Source: Betaproteobacteria bacterium
GTDB lineage: Bacteria > Pseudomonadota > Gammaproteobacteria > Burkholderiales > SG8-39
Direction: 5' to 3'
Length of the DNA: 39,280 nucleotides
Assembly (NCBI GenBank): GCA_019237595.1
Contig: JAFAGU010000053.1
Span: 1 to 39,280 of the forward strand
The translations under genes were made by a program, and so were the position numbers. Of the stretch, positions 31,248 through 39,280 are shown in pieces. Position 1 is the first letter of the stretch; every line of letters starts with the position of its first letter. The notes beneath the pieces were generated by a model. It did not search any database, was not told the origin of the DNA, and saw nothing but the letters and a program-made list of their open reading frames with translations.

Positions 31248-31447
31248 GCGGCTGCTTTGTCGGCGGCCGCCTTTTCGGCCGCGGCCTTCTTCTTCGCCCG
31301 CCGGTCGGCCATGATTTTCTCGTAGCACTCCGCGCACACCGCGCGCTTATTGCGCACGCCGGGAAGCGTGCGGAACGTGGCGCGAGGCCGCGAGTGCTGG
31401 CCGTGGAAGCAGTACTTGAGCGGGTTGAGGTTAGCCATCTCCGACAT
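31244..31447 (-). CDS. Small CxxC / Cys-His protein of unknown function with Lys/Ala-rich tail
   Basis: MSEMANLNPLKYCFHGQHSRPRATFRTLPGVRNKRAVCAECYEKIMADRRAKKKAAAEKAAADKAAA; alternative starts 31453 and 31438. Confidence 0.65.
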   Translation of the reverse strand: MSEMANLNPLKYCFHGQHSRPRATFRTLPGVRNKRAVCAECYEKIMADRRAKKKAAAEKAAADKAAA

Positions 31448-31464
31448 GGTCATCCTATCACTGA

Positions 31465-31541
31465 TGGTGGGCCGGGTTGGAATCGAACCAACGACCAAGG
31501 GATTATGAGTCCCCTGCTCTGACCGGCTGAGCTACCGGCCC
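31465..31541 (-). tRNA. tRNA with CAU anticodon (elongator Met or Ile2), CCA encoded
   Basis: GGGCCGGTAGCTCAGCCGGTCAGAGCAGGGGACTCATAATCCCTTGGTCGTTGGTTCGATTCCAACCCGGCCCACCA; loop CTCATAA. Confidence 0.93.
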
Positions 31542-31564
31542 CCGCGCCCTTATAGCAGAAAGGG

Positions 31565-33772
<2,208 letters not shown>

Positions 33773-33841
33773 CTTTCCCCCGGTACGGAGCTCGGACTGT
33801 CGGTTTTCAATGCACTTCAGAGGACTTCAAGAGAACCGTAG

Positions 33842-33882
33842 ATTGTAGCAAAAGAGCCCTGTTTCAAGAGGCTTTTCGGCTC
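33842..33882 (-). promoter_or_regulatory. dnaG-rpoD spacer: hairpin plus extended -10 (TGCTACAAT) for rpoD
   Basis: Minus strand GAGCCGAAAAGCCTCTTGAAACAGGGCTCTTTTGCTACAATC: GAGCC/GGCTC stem, U-run, then TG-C-TACAAT. Confidence 0.55.
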
Positions 33883-33885
33883 GTT

Positions 33886-35679
33886 TTACTGGCGAGAAGC
33901 TGGCCCGATGCTTGCAGTCCGGCCCTCCACCTGCAGCCGCTGCTCCAGCGCCTTTACCTCCGTGATCATGCGGCCGTATCGCACGTGCTCTTCCTTTGAC
34001 AGCTTTCCCTGCCGAAGTTTTTCCCCGAGGAGCTTGATGGCGCCATTCTTCCGGTTGATCTCCATCTTCCACAGGGCGTGGCGGACCTCGAGCCGCGCCC
34101 CCTCCTCGGTTTCGGCGACGCTGGCGGCATCAGCCTGTGCGGCAAAAACGAGCTCCGCATGCGCTCCGTTCTGCAAGCGCTCGATGAGCATCGCCCCCGA
34201 AGCGGGTGACTCTTGAACGCTCTCCGACAGGGCGTGGAGCGCCCGGGACTCAGGCAGGTTCGCGTCGAGGAGCGCGAGATCGATCTCGGCAAGAACCGCG
34301 GGCCAGGCCACGGCCTGGCAAAGCACCTTCCATTCCGGAGTCGTGGGCGCGGCGAACGCTTTCTTCGCCGGCGCGGGCCGCCGATAAACCGGCGCCTCTT
34401 CCGGCCGCCCCAGAAGGCGCTCGGCTTCTTCCGCCGTCAGCTCGGAGAGGCGGGCCGCTTCTTTGAGGAGCTGAATCCTGAGGGCAGGGGCCGTGATTTT
34501 TTGGAGATGCGGCTTTGCTGCAGCGATGAACTGCGACCGCCCCTCAGGACTCGACAAACTGAATTGGCCGCGTAGCTCGGCAAACAGGAACTCGGAGAGC
34601 GTCTGCGCCTCGCCGACCAGGCGCTCGAACGCTTCCTGGCCGTGCTTGCGAATGTAGGTGTCGGGATCTTCGCCGTCAGGGAGGAAGAGAAAGCGGATCG
34701 GCTTGTCGTCGGGCGCGAGCGGCAGGCTGACCTCGAGCGCGCGCCAGGCGGCTTTGCGACCCGCCGCGTCGCCGTCGAACGAGAACACGATCTCATCGGC
34801 GAGGCGCAGGAGCTTCTGGACGTGCACGGGCGTGGTGGCCGTGCCAAGCGTGGCGACGGCATAGCCCACGCCGAACTGCGCGAGCGCCACCACGTCCATA
34901 TAGCCCTCGACGACGAGCACGCGGCTTGCCTGGCGGATCGCATCGCGGGCCTGCACGAGGCCGTAGACCTCGCGTCCCTTTTCGAAGAGCGGCGTCTCCG
35001 GAGAATTGAGGTATTTCGGCTCGCCCTCGCCAATCACGCGCCCGCCGAAGCCGATGACGGCCCCTCGGGCATTCAGGATCGGGAACATCACCCGGCCGCG
35101 GAAGCGGTCGTAGCGCTTACCCTCGTTCTCGATCACCAAGCCGCACTCGACGAGCGATTTGTCTTCGTACTCGGGGAAGACGGCCTTCAGGGCCTGCCAG
35201 TCATCGGGCGCGTAGCCCATGCGGAACCTCGCGGCGATTTCGCCGGTGAGGCCGCGGCCCTTCAGGTACTCGATCGCCTGCGGGGACTTCTTGAGCTCGG
35301 CTCGGTAGAAGTCCATCGCCTTCTCCATGACCCCGTAGAGGTCGGTCTGGCGCTCGTCGCGGGCGATCTCCTCCTTAGTCCTGGGCTTGAATTCCGGCAT
35401 CTGCATGCCGACGGACGAGGCGAGGTCCTTCACGGCGTCGACGTAGCCCATGCCGCCGTAGGCCATCAGGAAGCCGATCGCGTTGCCGTGCACCCCGCAG
35501 CCGAAGCAGTGATAGAACTGCTTGGTCGGGCTCACCGAGAAGGAAGGCGTCTTCTCGTTGTGGAAGGGGCAGAGCCCCTGGAAGTTGGCGCCCGCTTTCT
35601 TCAGGCGCACGTAGCGCGAGACGACTTCGACGATATCGACCCGGTTGAGGAGGTCCTGCTTGAACGAGTCGGGAATCAT
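33886..35679 (-). CDS. dnaG: DNA primase
   Basis: MIPDSFKQDLLNRVDIVEVVSRYVRLKKAGANFQGLCPFHNEKTPSFSVSPTKQFYHCFGCGVHGNAIGFLM. Confidence 0.98.
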   Translation of the reverse strand: MIPDSFKQDLLNRVDIVEVVSRYVRLKKAGANFQGLCPFHNEKTPSFSVSPTKQFYHCFGCGVHGNAIGFLMAYGGMGYVDAVKDLASSVGMQMPEFKPRTKEEIARDERQTDLYGVMEKAMDFYRAELKKSPQAIEYLKGRGLTGEIAARFRMGYAPDDWQALKAVFPEYEDKSLVECGLVIENEGKRYDRFRGRVMFPILNARGAVIGFGGRVIGEGEPKYLNSPETPLFEKGREVYGLVQARDAIRQASRVLVVEGYMDVVALAQFGVGYAVATLGTATTPVHVQKLLRLADEIVFSFDGDAAGRKAAWRALEVSLPLAPDDKPIRFLFLPDGEDPDTYIRKHGQEAFERLVGEAQTLSEFLFAELRGQFSLSSPEGRSQFIAAAKPHLQKITAPALRIQLLKEAARLSELTAEEAERLLGRPEEAPVYRRPAPAKKAFAAPTTPEWKVLCQAVAWPAVLAEIDLALLDANLPESRALHALSESVQESPASGAMLIERLQNGAHAELVFAAQADAASVAETEEGARLEVRHALWKMEINRKNGAIKLLGEKLRQGKLSKEEHVRYGRMITEVKALEQRLQVEGRTASIGPASRQ

Positions 35680-35698
35680 GGCGGGGCGCTCCCGCTTT

Positions 35699-36115
35699 TT
35701 AGCCTGCCAGCCTCGCCTTGACTAGTGCGGAAACGGCGGCCATGTCGGCGCGCCCCGCGAGGCGCGCCTTGAGGGCGGCCATCACCTTGCCCATGTCCTT
35801 CGGCCCGGCGGCGCCGGTCTCGGAAATGACCGAGTTGATCTCGCCCTGGATTTCAGCCTCGCCGAGCTTCTGGGGCAGGTAGCCCGAAAGCACCGCGATC
35901 TCCGCCTTTTCCTTGTCGGCGAGATCGGCCCGCGCCGCCTTCTCGAACTGCGCAATCGATTCCCGGCGCTGCTTAACCATCTTCTCGATGATGGCGAGGA
36001 CGTCGGCGTCGGAGAGCTCGACGCGCTCGTCCACCTCCTTCTGCTTCATGGCCGCGAGGAGCAGCCGGACCGTGGACAGGCGCGCGCCGTCCCTGGCCCG
36101 CATCGCGGCCTTCAT
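35699..36115 (-). CDS. yqeY: GatB/YqeY domain protein
   Basis: MKAAMRARDGARLSTVRLLLAAMKQKEVDERVELSDADVLAIIEKMVKQRRESIAQF. Confidence 0.92.
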   Translation of the reverse strand: MKAAMRARDGARLSTVRLLLAAMKQKEVDERVELSDADVLAIIEKMVKQRRESIAQFEKAARADLADKEKAEIAVLSGYLPQKLGEAEIQGEINSVISETGAAGPKDMGKVMAALKARLAGRADMAAVSALVKARLAG

Positions 36116-36153
36116 GTCCTCGTTGATTTTGTCCTTGAGCGGGATGCTGCTTC

Positions 36154-36366
36154 TTAGTACAGCTTCTGCGGCAGCATCTGGCTGCGCAGGCGCTTGTGAT
36201 GGCGCTTCACCGCGGCCGCGAGCTTGCGCTTCCTCTCGGCGGTCGGCTTTTCGTAGAACTCGCGCGAGCGCAGCTCCGTGAGCAGCCCGGTCTTCTCGAC
36301 CGTGCGCTTGAAGCGGCGCATCGCCACCTCGAAGGGCTCGTTTTCCTTGACGCGAACAGTCGGCAT
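36154..36366 (-). CDS. rpsU: 30S ribosomal protein S21
   Basis: [60 protein letters not shown]. Confidence 0.98.
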   Translation of the reverse strand: MPTVRVKENEPFEVAMRRFKRTVEKTGLLTELRSREFYEKPTAERKRKLAAAVKRHHKRLRSQMLPQKLY

Positions 36367-36420
36367 AAAGCTCGGGATCCGGGACTCGAAAAGGGGCGGA
36401 ATTGTATCAGAATCGCCCGC

Positions 36421-37431
36421 ATGATCGTCCTGGGCATCGAGACCTCGTGCGACGAGACGGGCGTCGCGCTCTACGAACCCGCCGGCAGCGGCGGGGAGAG
36501 CGGACAGCTCCTCGCGCATGTCGTGCACTCGCAAGTCGCAATGCACGAGGCCTACGGCGGCGTGGTCCCCGAGATCGCCTCGCGGGACCATGTGCGGCGG
36601 CTCGTCCCCCTCACGCGCAAGGTGTTCGACCAAGCCGGGCGGCAGCTCCGCGAGCTCGAGGCCATCGGCTACACCGAAGGACCCGGCCTCGCCGGGGCGC
36701 TTCTCGTGGGCGCTTCCTTCGCGCACGGACTTGCCTTCTCACTGGGCATCCCGGCGATCGGCATCCACCACCTGGAAGGGCATCTTCTCTCGCCCCTTCT
36801 CTCGGATCCCGCGCCCGAGTTTCCCTTCGTCGCGCTTCTGGTCTCGGGCGGGCACACGCAGCTCATGAGGGTCGACGCGCCCGGGACCTACCGGCTGCTC
36901 GGCGAGACGCAGGACGACGCGGCGGGCGAGGCGTTCGACAAGACAGCGAAGCTCCTCGGGCTGGGGTACCCAGGCGGGCCGGCGCTTTCGCGCCTCGCCG
37001 AGGAAGGCTCGCCGGGCCGGCTGCGCCTGCCGCGGCCGATGATCGACAGCGGCAACCTGGACTTCAGCTTTTCCGGCCTGAAGACCGCGGTCTCCACTGC
37101 AATGAGGAAGTCGCCACAGGAAGCCAGCGACGTCGCGCGCGCATTCGTCGACGCCGTGGTCGACGTCCTTGTCGCCAAGTGCACGGCAGCGCTCCAAGCG
37201 ACGGGACTGCGGCGTCTCGTCGTCGCCGGCGGCGTCGGGGCGAACCGGCAGCTTCGCGACGCGCTCGACGAACGCGCGAGCCAGGGGCGCTTCTCGGTGT
37301 TCTATCCGCCGCTCGAGCTTTGTACCGACAACGGCGCGATGATCGCCTTTGCCGCCGCGCAGCGCCTGCGCGCGACAAAGGCTCGCGGCGGCTTCAGCGT
37401 CAAGCCGCGCTGGGATCTGGCGGAGGCGTAG
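36421..37431 (+). CDS. tsaD: tRNA N6-adenosine threonylcarbamoyltransferase
   Basis: [20 protein letters not shown]...[21 protein letters not shown]...[14 protein letters not shown]. Confidence 0.98.
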   Translation: MIVLGIETSCDETGVALYEPAGSGGESGQLLAHVVHSQVAMHEAYGGVVPEIASRDHVRRLVPLTRKVFDQAGRQLRELEAIGYTEGPGLAGALLVGASFAHGLAFSLGIPAIGIHHLEGHLLSPLLSDPAPEFPFVALLVSGGHTQLMRVDAPGTYRLLGETQDDAAGEAFDKTAKLLGLGYPGGPALSRLAEEGSPGRLRLPRPMIDSGNLDFSFSGLKTAVSTAMRKSPQEASDVARAFVDAVVDVLVAKCTAALQATGLRRLVVAGGVGANRQLRDALDERASQGRFSVFYPPLELCTDNGAMIAFAAAQRLRATKARGGFSVKPRWDLAEA

Positions 37432-38032
37432 CCTTCTTCGCGCCGAGCTTCGACTCCGTCCCCGCGGCGAGGCGCTTGATGTTCTCGCGATGGCGCCAGG
37501 TGAGAAGTACGGCCATCGCCGCGACCGCCACGACCGTGGCCGTCCCGAGCTTCAGGAACCAGGCAAAAAAGACCGCGAATGCCGCCGCCACGATCGACGC
37601 GAGCGACACATAGCGGAAGAAGGCGACGATGATCGCGAAGGTCGCGATCGTGCCGACGCCCAGCCAGAGATCGAAGCCGAAAAGAGTCCCGGCCGCGGTC
37701 GCGACGCCCTTGCCGCCCCGGAAGCGGTAGAAGACGGGATAGAGATGTCCGAGGAAAGCCGCCGCCCCGGCCACGGCCATGGCGAGCGCATCGCCCGTGC
37801 AGAGCTGGGCGAGCCAGACGGCCAGCCAGCCCTTGGCCGCATCGCCGGCGAGCGTAAGCAGCGCCGCGGCCTTGCTCCCCGAGCGCAGCACGTTCGTCGC
37901 ACCGGGGTTCCCGGAGCCGTAGCTCCTCGGGTCCGGAAGCGCCATGGCGCGGCTCACGACGATGGCGAACGAGACCGACCCCAGCGCGTAGGCGGCCAAG
38001 GCGACGACGGCGAGCTGGAGCCCGAGCGGCAT
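37400..38032 (-). CDS. plsY: Glycerol-3-phosphate acyltransferase PlsY
   Basis: [41 protein letters not shown]...[21 protein letters not shown]. Confidence 0.97.
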   Translation of the reverse strand: MPLGLQLAVVALAAYALGSVSFAIVVSRAMALPDPRSYGSGNPGATNVLRSGSKAAALLTLAGDAAKGWLAVWLAQLCTGDALAMAVAGAAAFLGHLYPVFYRFRGGKGVATAAGTLFGFDLWLGVGTIATFAIIVAFFRYVSLASIVAAAFAVFFAWFLKLGTATVVAVAAMAVLLTWRHRENIKRLAAGTESKLGAKKATPPPDPSAA

Positions 38033-38055
38033 GGACGCGATTCTATAATCGTCCG
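38033..38055. promoter_or_regulatory. Putative bidirectional promoter core between plsY and folB
   Basis: GATTCTATAATCG reads TATAAT on + and TATAGAAT on -; only 23 bp separate the two start codons. Confidence 0.5.
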
Positions 38056-38409
38056 ATGGATGCCATCCTCTTTCGCGACCTGCGCATCGAAGCTTCCATC
38101 GGCATCCACAAGCGCGAGCGCTTCATCAAGCAGACGCTGTCCATCGACCTCGAGATCGGCATCCCGGGAACCGCGGTGTTCTCGAGCGACAAGGTCGCCG
38201 ACACGATCGACTACGAGCAGGTCACGCTCAAGATCGGCGCCCTCCTCGCGAGCGGCCATTTCCGGTTGGTGGAAACCGTCGCCGAGCGCATCGCGGACCT
38301 CCTCCTCGACGACTTCTCCGCTCCCTGGTGCAAGGTGAGCGTCGCGAAGCTCGGCATCCTGCCCGGCACCAAATGGGTGGGCGTGAGCATCGAGCGGGGA
38401 AAACGCTAG
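38056..38409 (+). CDS. folB: Dihydroneopterin aldolase
   Basis: MDAILFRDLRIEASIGIHKRERFIKQTLSIDLEIGIPG...DTIDYEQVTLKIGALL...VETVAERIADLLL. Confidence 0.95.
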   Translation: MDAILFRDLRIEASIGIHKRERFIKQTLSIDLEIGIPGTAVFSSDKVADTIDYEQVTLKIGALLASGHFRLVETVAERIADLLLDDFSAPWCKVSVAKLGILPGTKWVGVSIERGKR

Positions 38410-38879
38410 TCCTCGAGCGCGACGTCCACCGGTATTGGGTTCAACAGCCGAACGATCTCTGCAGGGTGGATTCGAACGAGAAAACCGCGTCGGCCGCCGT
38501 TGATGTAGATCGACGCCAGCTCGAGGATGGAGCGCTCCACGAACACCGGAATCGGTTTCCTCGTGCCAAAGGGCGAAGTGCCGCCGACCTGGTAGCCGGT
38601 ATGGCGCTGGGCAACCTCGGGCTTGCACGGCTCGATTCTCTTGCGCCCGGCCTGGCGCGCGAGGTTCTTCGTCGAGACCTTGCGATCGCCGTGCATGAGC
38701 ACGATGAGCGGCTTGCGGTTCTCGTCCTCCATGACGAGGGTCTTCACGACCTCGCTCTCCGGGACGTTGAGCGAAACCGATGAGACACGCGTGCCGCCGT
38801 GCTCGACGTACTCGTATTCGTGCTCCGTGTACGCGACGCCTCGCGACTTGAGGAAAACGGTCGCAGGCGTATCAGCCAC
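38406..38879 (-). CDS. YbaK/EbsC family Cys-tRNA(Pro) deacylase
   Basis: [72 protein letters not shown]...[18 protein letters not shown]. Confidence 0.93.
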   Translation of the reverse strand: MADTPATVFLKSRGVAYTEHEYEYVEHGGTRVSSVSLNVPESEVVKTLVMEDENRKPLIVLMHGDRKVSTKNLARQAGRKRIEPCKPEVAQRHTGYQVGGTSPFGTRKPIPVFVERSILELASIYINGGRRGFLVRIHPAEIVRLLNPIPVDVALED

Positions 38880-39280
38880 GGGGATGGTGGGCGGCGTGGA
38901 GCTTCTTCAGCCGCTCGCGCGCCACGTGCGTGTAGATCTGCGTCGTGGAGATGTCCGCATGGCCGAGGAGGAGCTGTACCACGCGCAGGTCGGCGCCGTG
39001 GTTGATGAGGTGCGTGGCAAACGCATGGCGAAGGACGTGCGGCGAGAGCTTCTTTCCGGGGATCGCGCGCCGGCCGTAGCGCCGCAGGAGATGCCAGAAG
39101 GCTTGCCGCGTCATGCCGCCGCCGCGCCCGGTGATGAAGAGTACGTCGGACGCCGACTTGGGGCGCGCCTCGAGATAGCGGCCGATCCAGTCGGCCGCGG
39201 TCTCGCCGAGCGGCACGAGCCGTTCCTTCGAGCCTTTGCCGCGCGTGCGCACGACGTTAGCGTTGAGGTCGACCTCGAAG
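38872..39280 (-). CDS. xerD: Site-specific tyrosine recombinase XerD, C-terminal part (runs off window end)
   Basis: [26 protein letters not shown]...[58 protein letters not shown]. Confidence 0.92.
   Translation of the reverse strand, partial: FEVDLNANVVRTRGKGSKERLVPLGETAADWIGRYLEARPKSASDVLFITGRGGGMTRQAFWHLLRRYGRRAIPGKKLSPHVLRHAFATHLINHGADLRVVQLLLGHADISTTQIYTHVARERLKKLHAAHHPRG

Noticed and set aside
36367-36420. CTCGGGATCCGGGACTCG near-palindrome upstream of rpsU
   Set aside because: Arms do not form a convincing stem; not enough support for an S21 regulatory site.
38872-39280. Tyrosine recombinase as sign of an integrated element
   Set aside because: Sequence matches housekeeping XerD; no phage/ICE genes or att-like repeats seen near the three tRNAs.

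Overview
High-GC proteobacterial chromosome segment, probably a betaproteobacterium judging from gene order and protein families. It is tightly packed and essentially all core genes. Left to right: hemX-hemD-hemC-algR-algZ (-); argH, a Ser/Thr kinase with a C-terminal cyclic-nucleotide-binding domain, and a fructosamine-kinase-like protein (+); hemA-prfA-prmC-grxD (-); a NarXL-type two-component pair (-); an orphan ACP + ketosynthase pair (+); a tandem-PAS hybrid histidine kinase (-); tRNA-Phe; groES-groEL with a perfect CIRCE; dacB (+); ubiA-small membrane protein-ubiD, recG, ridA (-); a TPR protein (+); a REC / NarL / REC-HisKA_3 cluster (-); topoisomerase IB and two small Cys-motif secreted proteins (+); tRNA-Ala(CGC); a SapC-family protein (+); a small CxxC protein behind tRNA-CAU; rpsU-yqeY-dnaG-rpoD (-); tsaD (+), plsY (-), folB (+), ybaK-like and xerD (-). 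I saw no CRISPR array, transposon, prophage or obvious defence island. The most notable signals concern architecture. All seven convergent protein-gene junctions overlap, and four of them interlock TAG stops on one shared CTAG. Several first-in-transcript genes have a -10-like hexamer 6-10 nt before the start codon and no visible Shine-Dalgarno, which suggests leaderless mRNAs. The plsY/folB starts are only 23 bp apart around a symmetric -10. Other leads are a tRNA-Phe gene with C33, a fructosamine-kinase ORF with no usual start codon at the expected N-terminus, a paralogous secreted-protein pair separated by a hairpin, and a tRNA-mRNA dicistron. No clear new multi-gene system can be demonstrated from the sequence alone.
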